Below, one piece after another: positions 1-6,953 of a DNA stretch of 27,943 nt. Within the stretch, counting starts at the first letter, position 1, and every line of letters begins with the position of its first letter. The translations under genes were made by a program, and so were the position numbers. This stretch comes from JAWKHR01 sp041394725 (GTDB lineage: Bacteria > Acidobacteriota > Vicinamibacteria > Vicinamibacterales > SCN-69-37): the NCBI GenBank assembly GCA_041394725.1, contig JAWKHR010000069.1:1-27943 (forward strand). Reading direction: 5' to 3'. The notes beneath the pieces are model-generated. The model ran no database searches, was not told where the DNA came from, and worked only from the letters and a program-made list of their open reading frames with translations.

Positions 1-222
1 GCGCGCGCGGAGGCCGGCCGCGTCCAGGAACGCGTCGAACGCCGCGGCGGTCAGGACGACGGCGGGCGGCACCGGCGCGTGGCCGGAGACGATCCGGCCG
101 AGGTTCCAGGCCTTGCCGCCGACGGCCCCGGCGCGCGGCAGTGACCGCAGGTCCACGACGAGCGGCTCGACGCGCGATGGCGCCGGGGACACCAGGGGAA
201 CGGTCGCGACGTGGGTACTCAT
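1..222 (-). CDS. PEP/pyruvate-binding domain enzyme, N-terminal fragment
   Basis: Only the first 74 codons are in the window; the gene continues past its left edge. The protein begins MSTHVATVPL, and residues 34-70 contain VGGKAWNLGRI followed by VPPAVVLTAAAFDAFL. That is the opening of the ATP-grasp PEP/pyruvate-binding domain (PF01326 family) of PEP synthase, pyruvate phosphate dikinase and rifampin-phosphotransferase-like enzymes. These enzymes move phosphate between ATP, PEP/pyruvate and an acceptor through a phosphohistidine domain, which is not visible here, so the substrate cannot be named. The ATG overlaps the stop codon of the upstream CarS-like gene (ATGA), so the two are probably translationally coupled. 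It could be a housekeeping PEP synthase, but its placement in a lipid-type cassette suggests a dedicated phosphotransferase; that is inference. Confidence 0.7.
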   Translation of the reverse strand, partial: MSTHVATVPLVSPAPSRVEPLVVDLRSLPRAGAVGGKAWNLGRIVSGHAPVPPAVVLTAAAFDAFLDAAGLRAR

Positions 223-800
223 GCCATCCTCGCCTTGCCGCCGAGCTGCCAGGTGAGCGCGCTGAAGGCCCCATGGAGCAGCGGGCCGCCCACGCCCAGC
301 AGCAGCCACGTGACGGCCGGCACGCCGGCGCAGGTCGCGAGCGCGACGAGTGCGCCCGCCACCGAGTCCAGCCGATCGGCCGCGAGGAACACCCATCGCA
401 GGCCGCCCGACCCCGCTGCGCCAGGCGCGATGCCGAGCTGGCGCTTGACGAACGAATTCGGGAGTTCGCCCGCCATGAAGCCGACGCCCGCCGCCAGGCC
501 CCACGCGAGGTAGGTGCCCGCCGATCCCGGCCACAGGCCGATCGTCGCGGGTGTGCCGACCGCCTCGTGCAGGCCCGCGAACGCGAGGCCGGTGGCGGGC
601 ACCATCACGAGGCACCCGCGGACCGTCTTGTGATCGCCCAGCACGCGGCGCCCGCGGAACGTCGCGCCGCCGTCGAGCGGCACGGCCAGGTCGCGCCGCC
701 AGGGCGACGCGAGCCACGCGGCCTGGCACAGCCCGGCCAGCGCGAACGCGGCCGCGACGAAACACGCCACCGCGACCGGATCCAGGGTCGCGCCCGTCAC
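219..800 (-). CDS. CarS-like CDP-archaeol synthase family membrane protein
   Basis: A 193-residue membrane protein of the CDP-archaeol synthase / DUF46 family (PF01864, related to CdsA). The archaeal enzyme transfers CMP from CTP to a phosphorylated ether lipid to give CDP-archaeol. Visible family motifs are GDHKTVRG at residues 55-62, ELPNSFVKRQLGI at 112-124, and an acidic D142-x-x-D145 pair in ADRLDS. About four hydrophobic segments surround them. The start is a GTG that overlaps the desaturase stop (GTGA), and the stop overlaps the next ATG (ATGA), so all three genes read as one operon. Bacteria do not make archaeol in general; the real substrate is probably another phosphorylated lipid alcohol. 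Family assignment is firm, substrate unknown. Confidence 0.8.
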   Translation of the reverse strand: MTGATLDPVAVACFVAAAFALAGLCQAAWLASPWRRDLAVPLDGGATFRGRRVLGDHKTVRGCLVMVPATGLAFAGLHEAVGTPATIGLWPGSAGTYLAWGLAAGVGFMAGELPNSFVKRQLGIAPGAAGSGGLRWVFLAADRLDSVAGALVALATCAGVPAVTWLLLGVGGPLLHGAFSALTWQLGGKARMA

Positions 801-1753
801 AGGTCGAACCCCGTCTCGTCGCGGTTCTGGAAGAGCAGCACCGACCCGCGCACGCGGCGGGCCGCGGGAATCCAGCGCCACGCCGGCACCTCGTGCGCCG
901 GCCGGTAGGCAATCGACTGCAGGCGGTAGCCCGGCACGGCCGGGAACATGTGGTGGAGCTCGTGCGCGTCGAAATGAAGGGCCAGCCGCGAGACGAGTCG
1001 CGGGAGCCGCAGCGATCGCGTGAACCGCTCCTGGGCCGGCGGCGGGTACGGCGCCACGCCGCGTCCATCGCTGCGCGTCATCGGCAGGTGCGTGTGCTGG
1101 CTGATGAGCAGCACCTCCTGGGCGACGAACGACAGCACCAGCGCGACGCCCGCCAGGCGCGCCATCGTGACCGGTCCGACCAGGACGACCAGGACGACGT
1201 AGCCGGCCGCATGCGCCAGGGTCCACGCCGTGAGCCGCCGGCCCGCCACGCCCGGGAACAGTCGCCGCAGTCGTCGGACGTGCCAGAAGTTGGTCGCGCG
1301 GTAGAGCACCGCGAAGAGCGGAATCCACAGCCGCCAGCACCAGTCGGCCGTCGCGCGTTCGAGCCGGCCGAGCGGCCTCGGTACGAGGCCGGCCGTCGTC
1401 GGATCCAGGTCCTGCCAGCCGGTCCACTTGTGGTGTCGCTGGTGGATTCGCCGCCAGGTCGCGAACGGGATGAGCGAGAACCAGCCCGCGATCCACCCGG
1501 CCCACCGGTTCGGGCCGCGCCGCGCGAACATCGTCCCGTGCCCGCACTCGTGCAGGACGATGAACCACTCGACGAGCGCGGCGGCGAGCACGACCTGGCC
1601 CGTCGCCCACACCGGCAGGCGGGGCGACAGGGCGAGGGCGATCCCGACGCCCGTCGCGAGCAGGGTGGCCGCCACCACCAGGCCGCCGATGGCGTCGGAC
1701 GGGCGCAGGCGCGCGATCTCGTGCACGGAGGGTGGTGTCCGGCGGTCCCGCAT
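797..1753 (-). CDS. Membrane fatty-acid desaturase
   Basis: A 318-residue integral membrane di-iron desaturase (PF00487 family) that would introduce double bonds or hydroxyl groups into acyl chains. The three histidine boxes are present: H68-E-C-G-H72, H104-Q-R-H107-H108, and H264-E-L-H267-H268, with an extra H220-T-H222. Hydrophobic stretches occur near residues 22-42, 50-68 and 185-215. I chose the ATG at 1753 because the protein then begins MRDRRTPPSVHEIARLR and the frame upstream is not protein-like, although it stays open to about 1870. A TACGGT hexamer (read on the minus strand, 1765-1770) lies 11 bases ahead of the ATG and may be the -10 box. It is first in a cassette with the CarS-like and PEP-binding genes and divergent from the wHTH-TPR gene. 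Whether the substrate is a phospholipid acyl chain or a lipid alcohol is not evident. Confidence 0.88.
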   Translation of the reverse strand: MRDRRTPPSVHEIARLRPSDAIGGLVVAATLLATGVGIALALSPRLPVWATGQVVLAAALVEWFIVLHECGHGTMFARRGPNRWAGWIAGWFSLIPFATWRRIHQRHHKWTGWQDLDPTTAGLVPRPLGRLERATADWCWRLWIPLFAVLYRATNFWHVRRLRRLFPGVAGRRLTAWTLAHAAGYVVLVVLVGPVTMARLAGVALVLSFVAQEVLLISQHTHLPMTRSDGRGVAPYPPPAQERFTRSLRLPRLVSRLALHFDAHELHHMFPAVPGYRLQSIAYRPAHEVPAWRWIPAARRVRGSVLLFQNRDETGFDL

Positions 1754-1791
1754 CGTTACGCGCCACCGTACGGCCGCCGGCCGCGTCGAGT

Positions 1792-1820
1792 CGTGAGCAA
1801 AGCCTGAGCAGTCCTGAGAA
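1792..1820 (+). promoter_or_regulatory. Three direct repeats, candidate OmpR-type operator
   Basis: Three copies of one octamer occur in the same direction: CGTGAGCA (1792-1799), CCTGAGCA (1803-1810) and CCTGAGAA (1813-1820). Their TGAG cores start at 1794, 1805 and 1815, so they are 11 and 10 bases apart, one helical turn each. Direct repeats with this period are the usual target of OmpR/PhoB-type winged-helix domains. The gene starting at 1854 has such a domain, so autoregulation or control of the divergent desaturase is a reasonable inference. Confidence 0.5.
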
Positions 1821-1839
1821 ACCCTGCGACCGACGGCGG

Positions 1840-1845
1840 TATGCT
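1840..1845 (+). promoter_or_regulatory. -10 box of the wHTH-TPR gene, probably leaderless
   Basis: TATGCT ends 8 bases before the GTG start at 1854 and there is no purine-rich ribosome binding site between them. Transcription would start at or within a base or two of the start codon. No good -35 hexamer is visible; the triple repeat upstream occupies that region, which would fit an activator-dependent promoter. Confidence 0.45.
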
Positions 1846-1853
1846 GGCGGCCG

Positions 1854-3764
1854 GTGACCCGCGACGTCACGTATCGCTTCGGTGCCTTCCGCCTGGAACG
1901 GCGGGCCTATCGCCTGATGCGCGACGCGCATCAGGTGCCGCTGCCGCCCAAGGGGCTCGACCTGCTGTTCCTGCTGGTGGACGCGGCCGGCGAGCTGGTC
2001 ACCAAGGCCGACATCCTGGCGGCGCTCTGGGCCGACGTCGCCGTGACCGACAACGCGATCACCCAGGTCGTGTCCGATCTCCGCCGGGCGCTCGGCGACG
2101 ATGCCGGCACGCCGGCGTTCGTCCAGACCGTACCGCGTCGCGGCTACCGGTTCGTCGCGACGGTGGAGGTCACCGGGGCCGACGATGGCCCGGGGGCGGT
2201 GGCGTCACGCCGGGAGGCCGCGTCGCCGCGGTCGATCGCCGTGCTGGACGTCGCCAACGTCACCGGCGACGCGGAGACGGCCTGGCTCGCCGGCGGGCTG
2301 GCGGAGACGATCGCCGCCGACCTGCGCGTCGTCCCCGAACTGCGCGTGGTCGATCGCGCGATGCTGCCGGCCACCGCCGGCGCCGATCCGGAGGCGGCCC
2401 GCGCGGCCGGCCTGGACCTGGCGATCGTGGGCGGGTTCCAGCGGGCGGGCGCGCGGCTCCGGGTCACCGCGCGGGTCACCGACGTGCACACGGGCGAGAC
2501 GCTCGTGCACGCGAAGGCGGATGGCGCATTCGAGGACGTGTTCGCGCTGCAGGACGCGATCGTGCGGCAGCTGGTGGCGGGCCTGCGCCTGAACGTCGCG
2601 CCCGGGGGCGGCCGGCTGCGCCCGCGGGAGACCGCCAGCCTCGAGGCCTACCGCGCCCTGCACGAAGGCCGCCTGCGCCTCGAGTCGCTCGACCCGGACG
2701 AGATTCCGGCGGCGATTGCCGCGTTCGAGCGCGCGCTGGCCCGTGACCCCGGCTACGCGCTGGCGCACTGCGGCCTGGCGCACGCGCGCTTCTGGCGCTT
2801 CCAGGCGACCCGGTTTCGCGTGACCCGCGCGGCCGACGAGCTCCGCCGCGCGGTGGGGCACGCCGAGCAGGCCGCGGCGCTCGACCCGGATCTCGCCGAG
2901 GCGCACGCGACACGCGCGTTCGTGCTGAGCGCCGCGGGCGAGGGCGAGGCGGCCGTGGCCGCCGGCCGCCGGGCGGTGGCGCTCGAGCCGGGCGTGTGGC
3001 GGCACCAGTTCCGGCTCGGCATCGCGGCGTGGGGCGAGGAGCGCCGGCATCACCTGGCCGACGTCGTCGCCCAGTTTCCGCGGCTGGCCTACGCGTACTT
3101 CGCGACGGCGATGATCGACATCGCGCGCGGCGACCTCACCGCCGCCCGTCGCGTCCTGGACGCAGGGCTCGCCTGGCGTCGCGTCGAGACGCGGGGGGAC
3201 GAGCGCTTTCCGTCGCGCGGCCTGCACTGGCTGATCGGGCTCGTCCACCTGGCCGAGGATCGCCTCGACGAGGCGGAACGCGCCTTCGAGGCGGAGCGCC
3301 GCGCGCCGGGCAGCCGGCTGTTCGCCGACGAGTTCGTCGCGGGCGCGTTCGAGGGGCTCGGGATGGTCCGGCTCGCGTGGCAGGATGCCGCGGGCGCGAA
3401 CGAGGCGTTCACGTCGGCGCTGGATCGCGCACCCGGGCATCCGCCCGCGCTGATCGGCCGCGCGCTGGCGCGTCGCGCCCTCGGCGACGACGCGCGGGCG
3501 ACGGAGGATCTGGACCGGGCGCGCGAGGCGATCGGGATGTTGCGCGAGGCCGGGCGGGTGGCGGACGCCGCCATCGCCGAGGCGCAGGCTCTGGCGAGCG
3601 AGGGCCAGATCGAGAGCGCGCTCGACGCGTTGCGCGATCTGCTGGCGAGCGCGCCGCCGGGGCACGCCGGCTGGATGATCCCGGTGGATCCGCTGCTCGC
3701 GGCGGTGCGCCGGCGATCCGGCTATCGCGGGGTAGCGGCCCGCGTGGCCGACCGCGCCCGGTGA
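1854..3764 (+). CDS. Winged-helix (OmpR-type) DNA-binding protein with TPR repeats
   Basis: A 636-residue regulator. Residues 1-105 form a Trans_reg_C winged helix: FGAFRLERRAYRL, then PLPPKGLDLLFLLV, VTKADILAALW, NAITQVVSDLRRALGD and VPRRGYRFVA, the standard strand-helix-wing order. There is no receiver domain. Residues about 120-250 (SIAVLDVANVTGD, TIAADLRVVPELRVVDR and following) resemble the TolB/FlgO-like domain found between winged helices and TPRs in CadC-like bacterial regulators. The rest is tetratricopeptide repeats, for example AIAAFERALARDPGYALAHC and AEQAAALDPDLAEAHATRAF, which usually bind partner proteins. I see no transmembrane helix, so it is probably cytoplasmic. The GTG start follows the TATGCT box by 8 bases. 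It is divergent from the desaturase cassette and may control it. Such proteins are very numerous in Acidobacteriota and few have known targets. Confidence 0.85.
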   Translation: MTRDVTYRFGAFRLERRAYRLMRDAHQVPLPPKGLDLLFLLVDAAGELVTKADILAALWADVAVTDNAITQVVSDLRRALGDDAGTPAFVQTVPRRGYRFVATVEVTGADDGPGAVASRREAASPRSIAVLDVANVTGDAETAWLAGGLAETIAADLRVVPELRVVDRAMLPATAGADPEAARAAGLDLAIVGGFQRAGARLRVTARVTDVHTGETLVHAKADGAFEDVFALQDAIVRQLVAGLRLNVAPGGGRLRPRETASLEAYRALHEGRLRLESLDPDEIPAAIAAFERALARDPGYALAHCGLAHARFWRFQATRFRVTRAADELRRAVGHAEQAAALDPDLAEAHATRAFVLSAAGEGEAAVAAGRRAVALEPGVWRHQFRLGIAAWGEERRHHLADVVAQFPRLAYAYFATAMIDIARGDLTAARRVLDAGLAWRRVETRGDERFPSRGLHWLIGLVHLAEDRLDEAERAFEAERRAPGSRLFADEFVAGAFEGLGMVRLAWQDAAGANEAFTSALDRAPGHPPALIGRALARRALGDDARATEDLDRAREAIGMLREAGRVADAAIAEAQALASEGQIESALDALRDLLASAPPGHAGWMIPVDPLLAAVRRRSGYRGVAARVADRAR

Positions 3765-3790
3765 CGCGCGGATGCGCGCGGATGCGCGAG
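3765..3790. repeat. Short tandem repeat, 10-base unit
   Basis: CGCGCGGATG occurs at 3765-3774 and 3775-3784, followed by a partial third copy. It begins directly after the stop codon of the wHTH-TPR gene and lies in the 67-base gap between two convergent genes. No function is evident. Confidence 0.6.
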
Positions 3791-3831
3791 GCCGCGCGAC
3801 GAGCGGTGACGCCGCCGCGGGAGACCGGAAA

Positions 3832-4470
3832 TCAGGCGGCGGTGCGTCGCCGTCGCAGGCGCCGGTGCGCGCCGGCGCCGAGCCCGGTCAGCAGCAGCGC
3901 CAGCGTTCCCGGTTCGGGGACCGCGGTCACGGCCGGCGGCGCGAGCGCCGCGGTCCCGTTCGGGCCCCCCGCGCCCGCGATCGGGCCGTTGACCTGCACG
4001 AAGAGCGACGGCGGCGGCACCGTGGGGAGGCTGCCGTCGAGCGGCGGATCGTAGAAGAGCGTGGCCACCACCTCGAACGGCGTCCGCGACCCGGCCGGCG
4101 CGCCGGTCCAGTCGAACTGGCGGAACGTGGTGCCCGATCCGAACCCGCAGGCGCCGAGCGGCGCGTTGACCTCGATCGAGCCCGACCCACCGCTCCACGA
4201 ATAGCCGCCCACCGTGAGGCTGCCGCCGGTGATCGCGCCGAAGTACAGGCCCGAACCCGCGGCGCATCCCGGATCGTTCGGCGCTTCGGTGTCGAACGTG
4301 ACCGTCCACGAGAACGGGTCTCCCAGGTTGATCGTGGTCCAGCCGGGCTCCGTGATGTGCTCGACCGAGCCGACGAACTCCCAGGTCAGCGGGCTGGCGG
4401 CCGCCGCGCGGGGCAGCGCGAGCAGCAGCGCGATGACGAGACCGGCGGGGGCGAGGCGACGAAGGGTCAT
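3832..4470 (-). CDS. PEP-CTERM sorting domain protein
   Basis: A secreted protein of about 212 residues and no known enzymatic function. It has an N-terminal signal peptide (MTLRRLAPAGLVIALLLALP, then RAAAASP), a Gly/Ser/Thr-rich beta-type body, and a C-terminal PEP-CTERM signal: VPEPGTLALLLTGLGAGA followed by basic HRRLRRRRTAA. Exosortase recognises this tripartite tail, cleaves it and releases or anchors the protein outside the inner membrane. I prefer the ATG at 4470 because an AGG lies 7 bases upstream of it; the ATGs at 4476 and 4491 are alternatives that add a few residues. It is convergent with the wHTH-TPR gene. No exosortase is in the window, so processing depends on a gene elsewhere. 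The family is firm; the role, commonly linked to extracellular polysaccharide or flocs, is not determinable here. Confidence 0.85.
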   Translation of the reverse strand: MTLRRLAPAGLVIALLLALPRAAAASPLTWEFVGSVEHITEPGWTTINLGDPFSWTVTFDTEAPNDPGCAAGSGLYFGAITGGSLTVGGYSWSGGSGSIEVNAPLGACGFGSGTTFRQFDWTGAPAGSRTPFEVVATLFYDPPLDGSLPTVPPPSLFVQVNGPIAGAGGPNGTAALAPPAVTAVPEPGTLALLLTGLGAGAHRRLRRRRTAA

Positions 4471-4730
4471 GGCCATACCTGGTGCAAGCATGGGGCCGCG
4501 GCGTTTCAACGCCGGGCCGCAGTGGGCGTGCCCGGGGAACGGGATCGTCTTCCGTGTGCCTGACTTTTCTCATGGTTCGGCGCGACTGGAGCCGCCGTAC
4601 GTCACCGCGCTCCGGATTTGCGTGCAGAACCGTGACGCCGTGTGTCGGATCTGATACAGGCGGACCGCTCGATCAGCGTGCCGGGATCGCGTGGTGCGGA
4701 TGGGCGCGCGCCGAACGGCGTGCGCGCGCG
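4471..4730. other. Intergenic region between the PEP-CTERM and glycosyltransferase genes
   Basis: About 260 bases with no convincing coding pattern. It contains a small hairpin-capable inverted repeat, CGGCGT at 4499-4504 with ACGCCG at 4509-4514, about 30 bases upstream of the PEP-CTERM start. It must also hold the glycosyltransferase 3' end and the PEP-CTERM promoter. No clear terminator was seen. Confidence 0.4.
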
Positions 4731-6698
4731 TCAGCGCGTGGGGACCGGCGCGAGCGCCTCGGCCGCCGCGACCTCGCGCGCCGCCTCGGCCGGGCGGCCG
4801 AGCCGCGCGAGGATCATCGCGTGCTGGCGGTGCAGCCGTGCGAGCGACTGCCCGAGGTCCGGCGTCGTCGTCGCCGCGAGGTCGGCGGCGGTCGGACCCG
4901 TCGCGAAGAACGCTTCGAGCGCCGCATGCGCGCCCGCCAGGTCGCCGCGCGCCAGCGCCTCGCGGACGTCGCCCTGGTAGCGCGCCAGGTACGGGAGGAA
5001 CCAGTCGGTCGGCCGGATCGTCGTCTCGCCGGCGGGCAGCGGCCGGTTCGTCCACACGGCCAGCGCGACGAGCGCCGCGGCGCCCGCGAGCGCGCGCCGG
5101 AACGCGCCACGACGGGACGCCGCACTCGAGGCTCGGCGGCCGCGCGCGGTGAGGCCGGACGCACCACGGCCACGCGCCGTCACGCCGGACGCGCCGCGAG
5201 CACGCGCCGCGAGGCCGGACGCGCTGACACCGGATGCGTCGCGGCCGCCGAGGCCGCGGGCGATCCGGACGAGCGCGACGGCGGCGAACGGGATCAGCGC
5301 CGCCAGCAGCGGCAGGCGGAAGCGCCCGAGCACGTAGAAGATCAACAGCGGCGCCGCGGCGCAGGCCACGAGCGCGTACAGGGGCCAGGCTCGCCGGCGA
5401 TCCCGCCACGCGAACGCCAGGCCGACGAGGCCGGCCGGGATCAGCAGCGCGCCGGTCACCGGCAGCCACCCCAGGACGGCCGCGTGGCGACGCGCGAGGT
5501 AGAAGTTCTCGTTGTTGGGGATCTCGTACCAGTGCAGCGTCCGATCGATCTTCTGCCAGGCCAGCGCGAGGAGGCTCGCCGGCGTGTGCGCGGCGAGGGT
5601 CGCGCGGATGACGGGCCACGGCCGGCCGTCGGCGTCGCCCAGCACGGCCGCCAGCTGCGGCGCATCCACCGCGAACCCGGCGTCCTCCGGGTAGCCGGGC
5701 CGGTTGGCCACGGCGAAGACGAGCGGCCCCTGGCTCGAGAGCGCGAACGGCGCGACGCCGACCGACACGTTGCGCACGGTGAGCGGCACGAGCGCCGCCA
5801 GCACGCCCGCGGCAAGCGCCGCGGCCCGTCCGAGCGCCACACGATGGCCACCCGCGCTCCAGATCCGCCCCGTCCCGCTGCGCCTACGCCACGCGATCGC
5901 CACCACCGCGACCGGGGCGAACAGCGCCAGCGTGGCCTTGAGCAGCGTCGCCAGGCCGATGCCGGCGCCCAGGGCGACCAGCGGCCACGTTCGCGCGTGA
6001 CGGCCGACGCGCTCGAGGCCCCAGGCGATCGCGAGGCCGGCGAACGCCATCGGCGAGGCGCGCAGCAGCACGAGGTCGTAGTAGACGAGCGGGCCGCAGA
6101 GGATCGCCAGCGCCGCCGCCACGGCCGCGGTGCCGTCGTCGAAGATCCGCCGCGTGAGGTCCCAGATCAGGAGCACGCCGGCGGCCCCGAGCAGCGCCTG
6201 CCAGACGAACACGGCACGCGGCGCGCGGCCGGCGAGCCGGTACGTGAGCGCGATCGCGTAGGCGTACAGCGGGTCCTGGTAGAACTGCCGGCCGCCGAGC
6301 CAGCGCGTCCACACCGCGGCTTCGGCGGCGTCCGTGCTGCCGGCCGTCGTGGTGTCGGCGAGTCCGGCCGCGGCGGATCCGATCCCGTCGCGCCGCGTCG
6401 CGTGCGACGCGAGGTAGGCGCGGGCGACGTCCCGGTGCCACGGGTGCATCGGCACGCCGACGCCCGCCGACAACCAGTCCCCGTCCGCGATCCGAGCGGC
6501 CCACGCCTCGAACGTGTGCATGTCGAGCTGTTCGATCCGGTGCAGATCGAGCAGCGGGGAGTCGCGCATCTGGACGGCGTACGTGGCGCGGACCAGCAGC
6601 GCGGCCACGACCACGCCGAATGCGATCCGGCGTCGATGGCGGGCGAGCCAGCCCGTGGCCGGTGGTGGGACACGGCCCTGATCGCCCCGGGACGTCAC
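4731..6698 (-). CDS. GT-C family membrane glycosyltransferase (PMT/ArnT-like) with TPR tail
   Basis: A 655-residue polytopic membrane protein. It starts with a basic stretch and a membrane segment (IAFGVVVAALLVRATYAV). A periplasmic loop rich in acidic residues follows (LLDLHRIEQLDMHTFEAWA), as expected for the catalytic Asp loop of GT39/GT83-type enzymes that use lipid-linked sugars. After it come GGRQFYQDPLYAYAIAL and roughly ten hydrophobic helices. Between the membrane core and the C-terminal part, residues about 486-516 are an Arg/Ala/Ser/Gly-rich repeat. The final approximately 120 residues look like two TPR units (ALARGDLAGAHAALEAFF and ILARLGRPAEAAREVAAAEAL). The start is a GTG at 6698, downstream of an AT-rich island; the PEP-CTERM gene follows on the same strand. 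Donor and acceptor are unknown; protein or polysaccharide glycosylation are both possible. Confidence 0.75.
   Translation of the reverse strand: MTSRGDQGRVPPPATGWLARHRRRIAFGVVVAALLVRATYAVQMRDSPLLDLHRIEQLDMHTFEAWAARIADGDWLSAGVGVPMHPWHRDVARAYLASHATRRDGIGSAAAGLADTTTAGSTDAAEAAVWTRWLGGRQFYQDPLYAYAIALTYRLAGRAPRAVFVWQALLGAAGVLLIWDLTRRIFDDGTAAVAAALAILCGPLVYYDLVLLRASPMAFAGLAIAWGLERVGRHARTWPLVALGAGIGLATLLKATLALFAPVAVVAIAWRRRSGTGRIWSAGGHRVALGRAAALAAGVLAALVPLTVRNVSVGVAPFALSSQGPLVFAVANRPGYPEDAGFAVDAPQLAAVLGDADGRPWPVIRATLAAHTPASLLALAWQKIDRTLHWYEIPNNENFYLARRHAAVLGWLPVTGALLIPAGLVGLAFAWRDRRRAWPLYALVACAAAPLLIFYVLGRFRLPLLAALIPFAAVALVRIARGLGGRDASGVSASGLAARARGASGVTARGRGASGLTARGRRASSAASRRGAFRRALAGAAALVALAVWTNRPLPAGETTIRPTDWFLPYLARYQGDVREALARGDLAGAHAALEAFFATGPTAADLAATTTPDLGQSLARLHRQHAMILARLGRPAEAAREVAAAEALAPVPTR
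5151..5240 (-). repeat. 30-base in-frame tandem repeat inside the glycosyltransferase gene
   Basis: Units of exactly 30 bases begin at 5151, 5181 and 5211 on the plus strand, each opening with (G/C)A(G/C)GCCGGAC. A more diverged copy may precede them. On the coding strand they give a 10-residue repeat of the type RGASGLTARG. Because 30 is a multiple of three, copy number can change without breaking the frame. Confidence 0.75.
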
Positions 6699-6724
6699 GG
6701 CGATTCGACGTTGGTCGAGGTTAT

Positions 6725-6763
6725 TAAGTTTGGCTAACTTACCAACTTACTAACTTAGTAAGT
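6725..6763. promoter_or_regulatory. AT-rich island with two related palindromes, candidate operator/promoter
   Basis: Two inverted repeats share the core AAGTTAG/ACTTA: TAAGTTTGGCTAACTTA (6725-6741, arms TAAGTT/AACTTA) and ACTTACTAACTTAGTAAGT (6745-6763, two perfect 9-base arms around a central C). Read on the minus strand the stretch also shows an 8-base period, TAAGTTAG, TAAGTTGG, TAAGTTAG. It is the most AT-rich spot I noticed in the window. It lies upstream of the glycosyltransferase (minus) and about 190 bases before thpR (plus). The 190 bases up to thpR hold no convincing gene. Confidence 0.6.
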
Positions 6764-6930
6764 CTATGGCGACCGATCCCGGACGATGCCCGCGGTGCGC
6801 CCTGTCCGAAGACGCGCATTCGACGACCGGGAGTGGCGGCGCGTGCCGGGGCGCGTGCCGGGAGGACGCGCAGGGGCGGCAGGCGGCCAGCCGCCGGCGG
6901 GCGACCCGGTGGGTGCCACACGGCCGGGTG

Positions 6931-6936
6931 TACGAT
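6931..6936 (+). promoter_or_regulatory. -10 box of thpR
   Basis: TACGAT lies 17 bases ahead of the thpR ATG, leaving room for a short leader that contains the ribosome binding site GGGAG (6944-6948). No clear -35 element is visible. Confidence 0.35.
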
Positions 6937-6953
6937 CCGGGACGGGAGCGTCC

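Noticed and set aside
4470..4496. A sigma-54 promoter (GG-N10-GC with TTGCA) ahead of the PEP-CTERM gene
   Set aside because: The -12 element matches well, but the -24 element is poor and the predicted transcription start would fall at the start codon, leaving almost no leader. One imperfect match is expected by chance.
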